The translations under genes and the position numbers were made by a program. Positions 1 through 10,948 of a stretch of DNA of 64,000 nt are shown one piece after another. This DNA comes from Polymyxa betae. Lineage: Eukaryota; Endomyxa; Phytomyxea; Plasmodiophorida; Plasmodiophoridae. The stretch spans positions 124,001 through 188,000 of the forward strand of contig RBZT01000267.1 in assembly GCA_003693705.1 (NCBI GenBank). The letters run 5' to 3'. The notes under the pieces are model-generated. The model did not search any database. It was given only the letters and a program-made list of their open reading frames with translations, and had not been told where the DNA came from. Position 1 is the stretch's first letter; every line of letters begins with the position of its first letter.

Positions 1-1806
1 GTCCTTGCTCAGGATATGATTAAACGGTCATTCTGCGAATTTTACACACAGCAGAACGAATCGCGAAACATGTCGCAAATTTCACAGGGTCAGAAGGCCT
101 CTGCTCTAACAGCAATGTGGCTAATGAAATCTGTAGATGAACGAACTCTGCAATCGTTACCTCCCATCGATTGCATTTATGGGGAGCCGCAACTCATTGA
201 ACAATATTACGAGCTGTCTCATCAGCGTCAACAGTTCGCGCTTCATTTTTTTGTGAATCATGCTTCGAGTTAATGGATAACGCAGACGTCATACCGAAAT
301 TATACAATGGATTATGCAGTCACCATCATGTGATCATTTCCTGAAACCGGGAAGGTGATCGAAATATTTCGTGTTCTAATCTGTTCTATTTTTTATTGAC
401 CTTATTGACAGGGTCTTGATTGTATCAGTTCATAACGTGGTCAAGGTACTAAAAATCATTTCAAGATGCGTCATTGTAATGTTAGTATGCAGGCTGTGGG
501 CATCGTGATATCAGCTCAAAGAACAACTCGTGGCAAATTCTTCAAGGCGTTCTTATTATGTCCTCAGGGATGGACTCCAACCGGTCAAATGCAGAAATCA
601 CGAACAGCTTTCTGTAATTCTCTATGCTTATCTCATCGATGTATTCACTTTTTGCAGCTTCGTCGTTATTTTGGGGTACGAGTCGTACTGGAATCCCATA
701 CCTCATCGCCGGCATTCGCCCATCAAATATTCACATGATCTGTGCGGAGACTATTCGAGTTGACGAACATGAAATCTTGATTGAACAGCGTGCTGTTGAT
801 ATTCAGAGGGCGCTTGATCAACTGCAAACGATCGATATCAATACCGTCCAGGAACTGCACCCGAGTCGTGATATGAAGATTAGAGACATCGATCTCGTCT
901 CGAAGGTGATAAATCTCGAGAATTTATCGCCTTTGGATGCTTCAAAATGTCATGCGTGCCCGAAACTTGACGAGCATGTATGGACGTCTAAGCTGTTTTT
1001 TATCCATAGAATAACGTTTGGCTCTAGTTCGCTCAGATCAAGGAAGCCAAGATTATCGCTCATCGCCTTGATCAATTACGATTCCTCGTATCAAATGATA
1101 ACGTCGAACTGATTGGCAATATGAAGGAGCGAATTGCGGTTCTGCAGCGTCTGAACTATGTTGATAGTGATCGGGCCTTGCTTCTCAAAGGTCGCGTTGC
1201 TTGTGAAGTAAGCAAACATGCTACATGGTAAAGATTGGGGTTTCTCACCTTTTCATAGATTAACACCTGCGATTGTCTAATTGTTACTGAGCTGATATTC
1301 GAGAACGTCTTGTCGGATATCGAGCCTTTCAAAGCTGCTGCCTTGTTATCGTGTCTCATCTTTCAGGGCAAAACCGATGATGCTCCTAATGTCGAAGATC
1401 GGTTGGTGAAGGTATTGTAACATGTTTTTTCCTTCCCTGTCATTGAGCCTGTATTTTCTAGTTGAAAGATCGTATGATCGAAATAGCAACCAGCTTGGGA
1501 AATCTCCAACTTGAATGTGGAATGGATGTAACTGCCAAGTCGTACATTGAAGCAAATTGCAATTTTGGCCTAATTGAGGTTGTATACGAGTGGGCTAAAG
1601 GCACATCGTTCGCCGAAATTTGCGATATCACGAATGTTGATGAAGGTCTCATTGTTCGATGCATTGTCCGACTTGTTGAAGTGTGCCGCGACGTTCGTAA
1701 TGCGGCTCGTGTCATTGGCGACCCCAAATTGTTCCAGTTGATGGATCGTGCTGCAGCGGCTATCAGAAGGGATATTGTGTTCGCAGCCAGTCTGTATGTT
1801 ACATGA
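1..1806 (+). CDS. SKI2: SKI2-like DExH RNA helicase, C-terminal part (5' end outside window)
   Basis: This is the 3' part of a Ski2/SKIV2L gene. In this family the protein is the helicase of the Ski complex, which feeds mRNA to the cytoplasmic exosome. The first exon carries the Ski2-type MIKRSFCEF motif, which differs from the Mtr4 sequence at that point. The last exons (about 1290-1806) encode the whole DSHCT domain: an FKAAAL...SCLIFQ helix, LKDRMIEIA, the NFGLIEVVYEWAKGTSF block, RCIVRLVEVCRDVRNAAR and the terminal RDIVFAASLY. Exons are split by short introns, for example one of about 45 nt ending at a TAG acceptor near 1461, which joins DRLVK to LKDRMIE. The stop is at 1804-1806. The gene converges on E(z), with about 110 bp between the two stops. 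The helicase core is outside the window, and junctions in the 280-1130 stretch are approximate. Confidence 0.9.
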
Positions 1807-1915
1807 TCAAACATTGTCGATATTGGATCTCTATCTATCCGATCACACATAGTGATTTATCAGGTTCCCTAAGAAAAGTTGACAGATAAAATTTTACTTC
1901 ATATCGAAATATCGG

Positions 1916-3810
1916 TTATGAGCAGTTGGAGAACCATTTTGGAGCACTGTCCCCAGATTTATGGTTGTAGTTGAAGCTGAGCTCCTCACCGCATTTGATA
2001 TCCTGCTTAGCGAAGATTCCTATCCGATGATCTCCACGTACATACATGACACGAGCCATACAGTTCGGGGTATCGGAATGATTGGCAAACTTAATCTTGT
2101 TGCCTTTAATGCAAGCATCGACCACGAATTCGGAGTTGACATCGAATAAATACGAACAGTCGCGCTTGTCGTAAGTTTGTCCTCGGCGATCCGCTTCTTC
2201 TTGCGAGACCAATTCGCCGACATATTCCGTGATCAGTTCGCCCTTCTGCAAATTGCGGCCGGCAAACGCACCCCAGCCGTGGACGTCACTCGGCCGCAGC
2301 ATAATCGGCGCCTTTTTCGGGTACGACCCAATGCCGCAGTTGCCACAGGCATCTCCCATTCCGCATACACCGCACAGATCCTAAGCAAAGCTCAGCATCC
2401 GGCCCAAGCAATCGTAGTCACCAGACGTACTGGATCGCATTCGCGGCTTGCTGCAAAGCACGGGCACCGTTTGGTCGCGCAACGATCCTTGGTGCTCGTG
2501 CATTTGCAACCGCCGAATCGACGCCGGCAGTTCTTCTCACAAGCACAGAACTTGTCGCAGAAGTGGCCGTTGTTCAGACAGGAACAATCGGGCGCGTTCG
2601 TGCAGGAACCTTCGTGATCGCACGGCTCATACTGGTGTAGTTTGGCACCGGACCGGCGCTGCAGCTGAGTGAGCGTCAGCCGGACCGGTTTACCGGTCTC
2701 GGTAGTCTGGCGCTTCGCAGAACGCTTTACTAAATTGATGGTGCCCAGCTGCGACGATACGGCGGCGATATCAGCACAGGATCGCCCGCAACCCAGCGTC
2801 TTCGCCAATGAGCACCAGTCGTCGCCAAAGACCAGCAACAGCTTCTGAACGAGATCGAGATCGGAATCAGTGAATACGGCGGGATACTGCATGGCCTCAT
2901 CCAATGCATTCTGATAACAAGATGCAGAGCAGGGCTCGGAAGGGGCCTCGGTTTCCAAGACCTCCAGCAGCTGATCGTCGCTGACCGATATTCGACGTCG
3001 ACGAAGGGTCGGCTGACAAATCGGATGCAAATTACAGTTAAATATGAAGCACCTTCGACAGAATAATGTCTCGTACGTATCAAGATCGCCACGTTCATTG
3101 CTGACGACATTCTCCTCGACGATGATACCAAGCTCATCGAGAATATCCTGTTTGTTGATATTCAGGACTTCTGTTAATGCATCCAAGATAGCATCACTAT
3201 CGCCATGCGTCTCAACCACATCGTTAATGATATATCGCATCTCGTTGTCCAGCTCCGTATCGGACTCCTCCGAGCTATCATAGGCCTCACGATTCAGCCT
3301 TATCTCCTGCAGGAAGGCTTTCTCAGACTAAGATTCCACACTCACCACAGATCTCACATCGTCTTCGCCAAAATATGGAATGAATCGCAGCTTCTTATCA
3401 TCTGGCTTGAAGAAGTTACGATTAACGCTGATATACGTATTGCCTTTGGGCAGCGATCCTTCAAATCGGATTCTTACTCTAGCAATAGGGCCTAATCGTC
3501 GATTACTTTCTGGATATTGATCGCAGATCTGATGGCTTCGCGCTTTGCAATGTTGAAGGCAATTGGCGATCAAGTCGCGGTTCCGATGAAGCTTCATGAT
3601 GGCGTTAGCCTGCTGGTCTTTGGCATAAGCTGATTTTGCACGCCGGACGCCGACGTTCACCATATCAACGATAGCAGAACCAGCCGTCGACATGGACGGT
3701 GATGACGATGGCGGGCGCCAGGATCGCCCCCGCTTACAGCGATGGGTGCGCATCAACGGCTGACAATCTGGGTCGCGAACGACATTGGTTTGAATAAGGT
3801 TGGACGACAT
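1916..3810 (-). CDS. E(z): Enhancer of zeste-type histone H3K27 methyltransferase (PRC2 catalytic subunit)
   Basis: The domains run in E(z) order. The N-terminal region ends in [11 protein letters not shown], the EED-binding/regulatory area. A SANT-like segment follows ([20 protein letters not shown]). Then comes a cysteine-rich CXC domain (EPCDHEGSC through RECDPDLC) and a SET domain with [14 protein letters not shown], the cofactor/active-site [10 protein letters not shown] and GEELSFNY. The protein ends just after SET, as EZH proteins do. Two introns are seen. One near 3288-3350 removes a single in-frame TAG. One near 2380-2425 joins RECDP to DLCGVCG. The chosen ATG at 3810 gives a protein of roughly 600 residues, shorter than human EZH2. 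In the family this enzyme trimethylates H3K27 together with SUZ12 and EED. RAD51 is transcribed divergently from the other side of the upstream gap. Confidence 0.93.
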
Positions 3811-4490
3811 GGTGGTAAAGGTCGGGCCAGGACACCGCCTTGTAGTATAGATCTAAGTTACTATCTGGATTTCATAAAGACTATGGAGCTACTCCCGCAT
3901 TGTGTCGCAGTATACCATACCATGGCCTCTCTAGAAATGCGCCTTCGTCACCTCATTTCCATCATCCAAAAAATCTCTAAAATTTGAATGATCTCCAGTT
4001 CGTTTGTAAAAGTGGTTGATTGCAAAAATCATGAAAGTTACAGAAAAGCCAGACAGGATTGTTATTTGTTGCAGTCTAACTCTATGAAATCACAGTTTCT
4101 ATCTGTTCGGTCTGTAATCATCCTGGTTATGACATCAGGCTCGTGTGATTGCCGGCTCGCACGCTCAGAGTGATTTTAGCTTGAATTAAACAGCAGCGTC
4201 TTCTTATCGACAAGCACTATACACAGATTTCATGTTGTCTTCAGCATAGTTCCATGGCGCTGCCTAGGTGTGTCACCGCTTCTATAAAACGCTCCTCCCG
4301 TAGGAGTGCTTTTCAACTTCAGAATCGTTCTTGCTGATCTGGGAGAACGACCTAATTACATATTGCGACATCTGGCAGACAGGCCCGTCATGGCTTCATT
4401 GATTCACAGACGGGCGGCGCGGCCTTCTCCTGGGTCGCATCTCCATCACGACGTGATCGTCATCATTTGTAATCGGAGTCCAGGAGGACA
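3811..4490. promoter_or_regulatory. Divergent intergenic region between E(z) and RAD51
   Basis: This 680-bp gap separates two divergent genes and presumably holds both promoters. A TATA-like TATAAAA lies at 4283-4289, about 200 bp before the RAD51 ATG, and is followed at once by a short inverted repeat (CTCCT-CCCGT-AGGAG). The small open frames here have no recognisable protein character. Promoter function is inferred from position only. Confidence 0.4.
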
Positions 4491-5883
4491 ATGTCGCATA
4501 CTGTAAGACACGAAGAACAACATGAACAAGCGGAGGATGAAATTATGGGGCCGATGCCGATCACTCGGCTGGAGGTGCGTTTGCCAGCCATGATTGGTTA
4601 GATAGCACTTGTGATGCCTGATGGTAGAGCCGAGGAATCAACGCTGCTGATGTGAAAAAACTGCAAGCTGAGGGGTTCAATACAGTTGAATCCGTAGCCT
4701 ATGCCACACGAAAATCGCTCATTGCTATCAAAGGAATAAGTGAAGCTAAAGCAGATAAATTTTTAGCTGAAGGCAGGTAGCACTTTCCAGTTATCACAAA
4801 GCGATACTGATTTGTTTGTGGAAATTCAGCTGCAAAGCTCATCCCCATGGGATTCCAGACAGCTACCGAATTCCATGAACATCGGAAGGACATCATTTCA
4901 ATCGGAACTGGTTCGAAAGCCCTGGACGAACTTCTGCAAGGTGGCGTAGAAACCGGCTCCATCACTGAAATATTTGGCGAATTTAGGACCGGCAAGACCC
5001 AGGTTAGATCGACATTTACTTTTTCACTTTTTCAGTCTTTGTTTAATTTAGAAAATTTACATTTCGACAATGATGTTTCTCTAAACGTTGGCTGTTTGTT
5101 CCAGCTCTGCCACACACTCTGTGTGATTGCTCAGTTACCTGTCGATCAAGGCGGTGGTGAAGGCAAAGTGATTTACATCGATACAGAAGGCACATTTCGC
5201 CCTGAGCGTCTTGTCCCCATAGCAGAACGATATGGGCTAAATGCCAACGAAGTCACCGATAATGTCATCTGTGCACGGGCATACAATACAGACCATCGTA
5301 CGATTGAAGTTTCGTGTCCATTGGCTGCTGTTCTGAGTCTCATTTTTCTAGAAAATCAGCTTCTTGTGCAAGCTTCTGCTCTTATGTGTGAATCAAGGTT
5401 CGCTCTGGTTATTGTGGACAGTGCTACACATTTATACAGGACAGATTACTGTGGCAGAGGAGGTACTTTTGTTTTTGTTCCCCATCTGTGTATTGACGAG
5501 AAATGCTGCCCAGAGTTGTCAGCTCGTCAGATGCATCTCGCTCAATTTTTACGATCGCTAATGAAGTTGGCGGATGTGTTTGGAGTTGCAGTGGTCGTCA
5601 CGAACCAGGTAAATCTACATGGCAAAGTACGTTGTTTATGACTAAAGACTAATTGAGATTACAGATGGTCGCCCAAGTTGATGGTGCTATGTCAATGTTT
5701 AACGCCGATCCCAAGAAACCGATTGGCGGCAATATCATGGCGCATGCGACGACCACAAGGCTTTCATTACGCAAAGGACGTGGAAATACTCGCGTTTGTA
5801 AAGTCTACGACTCTCCAACCTTACCGGAAGCTGAGGCAGTATTTGCCATTGCCAACCATGGGATTTGCGACGATGCGGAATGA
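4491..5883 (+). CDS. RAD51: RAD51 recombinase
   Basis: RecA-family strand-exchange protein of homologous recombination. The spliced product starts with an acidic tail and GPMPITRLE. It then has the helix-hairpin-helix DNA-binding domain ([24 protein letters not shown]) and the ATPase core with Walker [10 protein letters not shown], Walker B LVIVDSAT, the [11 protein letters not shown] block, [11 protein letters not shown] and the C-terminal [16 protein letters not shown]. The GPMPITRLE start and the overall pattern fit RAD51 better than DMC1. Five or more introns occur: about 4575-4627, 4773-4829 (GC-AG), 5002-5104, one ending just before AAAATCAGCTT near 5352, one of about 51 nt in the GRG|ELSARQ codons, and one before MVAQVDG. 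The start at 4491 gives the expected N-terminus. The family length is about 340 residues, which this matches. Confidence 0.96.
4773..4829 (+). other. Probable GC-AG intron in RAD51
   Basis: The conserved junction [17 protein letters not shown] is restored only if a 57-nt intron starts with GC (GAA-G|GCAGGT) and ends with TTCAG. The nearest GT donor, two bases into the next codon, leaves the frame broken with every nearby AG. Either this is a minor-class GC donor or the assembly has a one-base error. Confidence 0.6.
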
Positions 5884-6232
5884 GCTGGGTTATACACATA
5901 ATCTGGAGAGATTTATGTATAAATATATCTGGGTGATGCTGCTTACAACTCGGGGCGGGATTTCTCACCATGACTTTTTCGATTCAGAACATGAACCCAT
6001 TTTTACATTCATGAGTGAACCTTCGGAATCTTGTAGTGCGGGCTTTGGCTTTGGCAGTGAAATCGTTGCTGATGACTTTGTCAATGGGTAGGGTAGTCTT
6101 TTTTAGTTTTCAACGAGCAGTGTTTTTTAATGGGTTTCTTGATTTTTTCGCTGCAGTATCGGTGGCTTTGTGAAGCTTTTTTAATTATTTTTTTGGGGGC
6201 TTGAACTTTTTTTTTATTGTTGCTGGGAGCAA
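5884..6232. other. Convergent 3' flank of RAD51
   Basis: About 350 bp lie between the RAD51 stop and the stop of the minus-strand orphan gene. The right half is T-rich on the plus strand. I see no gene, repeat or structured element. The short open frame that continues past the RAD51 stop in another phase has no recognisable features. Confidence 0.5.
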
Positions 6233-6955
6233 TTAGTGAAAGATCCCTGTCTTGCACCACAATTGCTGGTCGGCGACATCAGGGATCCAAACTGGGGCGC
6301 CTCGTCTAATCTGCTTCTGGATGCAGTCCATGCGATTCCACAGGCGGATGACATCAATTCGATGTCTGCTGCATATTGAGAAGCTCATGTTGTCGGCACT
6401 ACCAATCTCCATCTTGCGGCCAATGACTGTGCTCAGGCGAATTTTGATGATGGGGAGCACGTAATGGATGGGCTTCAGGAGCCCAAATGAAGGCGACGAC
6501 CTGATTTCCAGGCGATCGGCGAACAGATCGCATTGGACTTGACGCCAATACGGCAAACCGAATCGTGAGCTGCAACGCAGGCGAAGACTGACCGAATGCA
6601 GCGACGACATGATAGCAGACAGACGTTGAGATGAAGGAAATGTTTTGCAATGAGAATGGTTGCAAACTAAGAACAAGCCACATGGGCGATAGTCGGTTGG
6701 AGGGAACCTCGTCATAGCTTCGGCCATTATCATCCACACGAGTTCATACATAACGGACCCAAAAACGCGGCGACAGAGATCGTTAACGAATTTGACACTT
6801 GAAATAGATTTGATAAGACGCTCGGCGATGGAAAGCGGAGAATACGGCTCAGCGTCTCGGATCCAAAACGCAACGATTTCTAGCATCAATTCCTGCTGGA
6901 AAACCATCCGTTCCTGTATTTCTATCGACTTTGCTTTCTCGCCGATTTGTGCCAT
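6233..6955 (-). CDS. Unrecognised protein of 240 residues
   Basis: A single 723-nt open frame with no stop starts at ATG 6955 and ends 350 bp from RAD51. The N-terminal half is helix-rich (MAQIGEKAKSIEIQERMVFQ and an IAERLIKSI segment). The C-terminal half alternates hydrophobic and charged residues (LFADRLEIRSS, YVLPIIKIRLSTVIG) and ends in an amphipathic stretch around VIRLWNRMDCIQKQI. That pattern resembles a PH-like sandwich plus helix, but this is only a guess and I recognise no family signature. There is no signal peptide or transmembrane segment. It is divergent from TRIT1 across 154 bp and could share its promoter. Splicing inside the frame cannot be excluded. Confidence 0.5.
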   Translation of the reverse strand: MAQIGEKAKSIEIQERMVFQQELMLEIVAFWIRDAEPYSPLSIAERLIKSISSVKFVNDLCRRVFGSVMYELVWMIMAEAMTRFPPTDYRPCGLFLVCNHSHCKTFPSSQRLSAIMSSLHSVSLRLRCSSRFGLPYWRQVQCDLFADRLEIRSSPSFGLLKPIHYVLPIIKIRLSTVIGRKMEIGSADNMSFSICSRHRIDVIRLWNRMDCIQKQIRRGAPVWIPDVADQQLWCKTGIFH

Positions 6956-7109
6956 AGCGTTCAGGGTGAAGCATCATTCATGATCAGCAAGGTAACTGGA
7001 TCCATCTATATCTGGTACTCATGTGTCATGACTAAAAACCAGTTCATGTTACATCCCGGTGTAACGTTACGCAAAAATTCCGGGAAACTTCGCTCGATTT
7101 TCTTCGGCC

Positions 7110-8510
7110 ATGATTGATAGTGACGATCTATCTGATGTCATTGTTATCGTTGGACCAACAGCAGTCGGGAAGACGAAGCTCTCGATCCAGCTTGCCAAAG
7201 CGCTTGGCAATGCGGAAGTTGTCAGCGCCGATTCCATGCAGGTCGGCTGAATGGTCTCATCGGGGTCGCTGGGCTCTGGACTAATCGTCACCAGGTCTAT
7301 AGCGATTTCGATATTGGTTCAGCGAAGGTGACCGAATCCGAGATGGATGGCATTCCTCATCACTTGATCTCGGTCGCGGACCCTTCGACATCATTCACCG
7401 TTCGTGATTTTGTTCGTCTCGGTCGTGCTGCTTTGGCCGATATCCGATCTCGTTGCAAGCGCCCTATTGTGGTCGGCGGTACCTTCTACTATGTCACCGC
7501 TCTTCTAACCGACACATTCGTATCATGCGAACTTCCACCAGATCCTCAGCCAGACGACCAGGCATCTGCTGATCATAACGAACAGCGTCAATATGCTGAG
7601 CTGTGCCGTTTAGACCCGGCTCGGGCTGCGAAACTGCATCCGAACGATACCCGGAGAATACGTCGTAGTCTGGAAGTGATTAAAGCGATTGGGCGGCCTC
7701 ACAGTGATGCTATTGCTGAATGCACGCAACGCCTATTATATCGATGTTTGTGTATCTGGTTGGACGCCCGTCCTGAGGTCGTCAATCAGCGTATAGCTGA
7801 TCGAGTCTCCACCATGATCGATCAAGGCGTTATCGATCAGAACCGACCTATCTATCAGAAGTTACCGCGTCATGACAGAATGTTCGAAATCGGCGTCTGT
7901 CAAGCGATCGGGTTCAAGGAATTCCGACATTGCTATGATTCGGATTTCGATAGCGCTCCTGATCGCGATGAACGTATTACAGTGGCGACTGAGACCCTTC
8001 GTGTTGCTACCGGACGATACGCCCATAACCAATCCCGGGCTATCGCTAAGATTGTGTCTAGTATTCCCGGTATGACAACAGTTCGTCTCGATAGCTCAGG
8101 TTCGAATATTTCTCTACGAACCGTTTTTGTGTATTTACTAATGCATAGAGCTGGAGAAATGGGAATCTGATGTTCTTCAACCAGCCATACGGCTAAGCAC
8201 AGGTTGATGCCTTGTTTGACTTTCTGTTGGGCTGTCGGTTAATTTAGTGGTTTCAGATTTTATCTCTGGCATCGATCAAGTTAATGATTGCTCATTGGCT
8301 CAGCAATCTATACTGTCGCCTGCAGCTTCGGCCAGCAGCCGGCAGAAATCGTGGCAGAAATTCACTTGTGATATTTGTTCGGGAAAAGTGCTAAATGGAC
8401 AACTGGAGTACTCGGTTCATCTGAGGTCACGATCACATCGTCGCCTGTTTGCAAAACGACGGAAAATGGGCAACTGTCGTCCCAGAATACATTCTACTGA
8501 TCATTCTTGA
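7110..8510 (+). CDS. TRIT1: tRNA dimethylallyltransferase (TRIT1/MOD5/MiaA family)
   Basis: Transfers a dimethylallyl group to adenosine 37 of tRNAs that read UNN codons, in cytosol and mitochondria. The product opens with the P-loop [17 protein letters not shown], then [18 protein letters not shown] across a 54-nt intron, HHLISVADP, the substrate loop [23 protein letters not shown] and the DQGVIDQ and QAIGFKEF blocks. Two introns near the 3' end (about 8098-8149 and 8204-8256) join DSS to [14 protein letters not shown] and then to DFISGID. The last exon encodes the eukaryote-specific C2H2 finger ([13 protein letters not shown]...[10 protein letters not shown]) with a basic tail. The ATG at 7110 leaves almost no N-terminal extension, so a mitochondrial presequence, if present, would need another start. 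Confidence 0.94.
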
Positions 8511-8628
8511 TCAAATGCGTTTTCGCTTATCAATCATTTTGGAACCGAAAAATGCCAGCGCGTGTTTCAGACTGTAACAGATATCCAATCACAAATTGGA
8601 TATCGCTATGTCACGATCATGGTTCGAC

Positions 8629-9011
8629 TCAACTTAAAGCCAGAATCGCCAAGCTGTTACTGCCCAGGCGAAAAAATTTATTCGGCTCTTTAGCGACAGC
8701 ACTATTTGTGTGCATAGACCCTGGCCATCCTGAGAATACAGCTTTAAACCCGAACTCTTCGTAGTTCCGTTCACTGAGTAGGCTACGTTCTGATTCGTTT
8801 GGCCATCTGATGTACTTTGTTGCCAAATGTTTGAGCGCTTTGATAACACGTTTGGTATAAGGAGACGCGCTTTCGTATCGACTCCTTTCGCTCTAGGGAC
8901 CATTTCAATTGCTGAGCCATTTCCGAAATGCCACAAACGGTGCAAGGCGCAAGCAAGCTGAATCCAAACTTCTCGCTGAGGAATCTGGGATTTGTTTTGA
9001 AATAGGAGCAT
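8629..9011 (-). mobile_element. Decayed PIF/Harbinger-type DDE transposase fragment
   Basis: Two overlapping minus-strand frames carry successive parts of a Harbinger-like transposase. The first (about 9011-8850) has the helix-turn-helix lead-in QLACALHRLWHFGNGSA. The second (about 8880-8629) has TKRVIKALKHLATKYIRWP, then EEFGF and SGWPGSMHTNSAV. In intact elements the IxWP motif is followed by GFPGVxGxxDG, and a GWPGSxHD motif comes some 50 residues later. Here EEFGF runs almost straight into GWPGSMH, so an internal block with the first catalytic Asp has been lost and a frameshift separates the halves. It is non-functional. I found no terminal inverted repeats or target duplication by eye. 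Confidence 0.6.
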
Positions 9012-9150
9012 TATCTACAAGATGATTTTTTTAAATATTGTACTTTTGATTTTATTTAATATGAATGCGAAAGTCTCAAGACTGGCTCTCATTTCTTGAA
9101 CAAATTCTCAACAGGGAGCTGTAGTAGACTTGACATGTTTTTAGAAGCGG

Positions 9151-9324
9151 TTAGCGACCCTCCCGAACAAGAGCAATAATCTGCAAGAGATCATTGGCCG
9201 TTCGCATCGCTCGTGAAGCTCGTTGAGGATTCAACGTTCTGTATAGCAATATTTCTGCAGCCTTGAATTTTAATGCTGACTCGAGATCTCTCAGCAAATA
9301 CTCTCGATCAGAGAAACGCACCAT
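9151..9324 (-). CDS. Possible small protein of 57 residues
   Basis: A short ATG-to-TAA frame encodes a charged, helix-prone peptide (MVRFSDREYLLRDLESALK ... TANDLLQIIALVREGR). Its composition looks protein-like and there is no overlapping gene. A consensus GTAAGT donor lies 34 nt upstream of the ATG on the same strand, so it may be an internal or last exon of a spliced gene. I do not recognise the family. It could equally be chance, or a remnant linked to the neighbouring transposon relic. Confidence 0.35.
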   Translation of the reverse strand: MVRFSDREYLLRDLESALKFKAAEILLYRTLNPQRASRAMRTANDLLQIIALVREGR

Positions 9325-9571
9325 AATATATTTGTTATGTTTGATACCCTCAACTTACCTGCACGGTGAAAACCGATTCTGACGGGATCTCCTACAGGCT
9401 ACAAGACGGGAAAACCGAAAATCGATTTCCCCGATGGGAGAAGCAACCGGGAAAATCATCGATCCACGCAACTTTGATACCCCCTAGGCCTACCTACATA
9501 AGAGAATCTCACGTTACTCTTCATGCACTGTCGTTGTACATAGAAACGTCTTCAGACGTGTTCAGAAACAG

Positions 9572-10835
9572 ATGGAGTCGCCATATAGATCGGTCGTCTT
9601 CCTCGGTTTGGTCTCCATCATGGTAGGAACAGCTCTCATAACCCGCATCGTACTCAATAGTGACCGGTCGCCGTTCTGTTACGAGATCGTAAAGAAGGAT
9701 ACCATTGCACATGAGACGGTATTGGATCCTGATGAGATTATCGGATGGGTTTGAACGCGTGGTTAGAACACTGAATTGGAGCCTCGACGGAGATATGCGG
9801 TTTTGAGCGTAGGTACAGAAGCCAAATATTCATATTGGCTGCCGGCAGTAGCCTTAACATGGAAGATACGGCAACACTTCACGCCAATGTAGGTACTCAA
9901 TTGCAGATGACGGCCGTATTTCTGATAGGTATGGTCTCAGCGTATTTCTGGTAGAAGACGATGAGAAACTCGGTTGGCATGACCACCCACATAGTCGATT
10001 GATTCTCGACCTACTCGCTGAATTTGATATTCAGCATGTTTATTTCCTTAAACCCGATACCTCCTTAGCAGGGAACCACGACCGTATGACACAATTGTCG
10101 CGGCTCTATGCCTCAATGCTGCCTTTTCTAAACGATCATGATTATATAATCACCACTGATGTCGACCTGCTTCCGATCGCTGTCGGAGATGGCCAATATT
10201 ATGACTCGTACGATGCGAAGCAATCGAGCGACAATTTCACCCCTCTGATATGGCAGGCCAATCAACCTATCCTGTTATTTGATTTGGCGGAATTCCAAGC
10301 AACCGATAACAAATGGAATTATCAGTTCAAAGAGTGGGCTTTATCCAACATCGGAATGACCAGCCGCAGATGGAGGCAGATTCTCCATATACCTGCGCCA
10401 ATCTTTGCAGTACCGGTTCCGTTCGAACAAAGCATCGTTGAAAGAGTCAATGAGGATGTCAAGACAATCTTGCTGCACGCAGGGGACGAATGGTTTTGGG
10501 ATCAGGAGCTCGTCAGTTTGCGACTGGAAACCGCAAAAAGAACAGGCGCTATCGTCTGGGAACGTGACGTTCTCGTCAAAAGCCGAACAAACGTAAACAG
10601 AATCGACCGAATAGGATGGCCAGGTTCTCTATCCGCAAGCGAGATCGATACGAAATTTGATTCACATCTGCCGAGGGTACCGGATACCAGAGGGACCTAT
10701 CGTGAAATCTTCGAGATGACCGAGTGGCTATTGAAGCACGTTCTCAACAGCAACGGGCAAGGACAACAGCTTGTTGAGAGACTAAGGGATTTCACTTTCA
10801 AATTTGAAAGTGCTTTAAATCATCCAAATGACTGA
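9572..10835 (+). CDS. Type II membrane glycosyltransferase-like protein
   Basis: The N-terminus (MESPYRSVVFLGLVSIMVG...) is a short cytoplasmic tail plus signal anchor, as in Golgi glycosyltransferases. The body contains RYAVLSVGTEAKYSYWLPA, then MYGLSVFLVEDDEKLGW, and a DxD-type nucleotide-sugar motif in YIITTDVDLLPI. It ends with an extended region that includes HAGDEWFWDQELVSLRL. Introns of about 33 nt (after IIGW) and 40 nt (inside PMYGL) restore one frame, and the rest is one long exon. The topology and DxD suggest a Golgi lumen transferase. I cannot assign a CAZy family or an acceptor. The exact first-intron acceptor (near 9781) is the least certain junction. Confidence 0.72.
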
Positions 10836-10948
10836 ATACCCAACAAAATTTTGTTTATAGTCTTGTTTTGGGTATAGTACTGCGCTATTGAGTTCCCTTG
10901 AAAGTCTGTCTTGTTTATTAGTTTCGACATTTGACATTTTCTACTTGC

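Noticed and set aside
3288-3350. An 18-nt micro-intron in E(z)
   Set aside because: The in-frame TAG can be removed by an 18-nt or a 39-nt GT-AG intron. Other introns here are mostly 35-100 nt, so the longer one is preferred.
9999-10835. Start of the glycosyltransferase-like gene at 9999 only
   Set aside because: Upstream exons with a signal anchor and a conserved VEDDEKLGW segment join in frame, so the gene begins at 9572.
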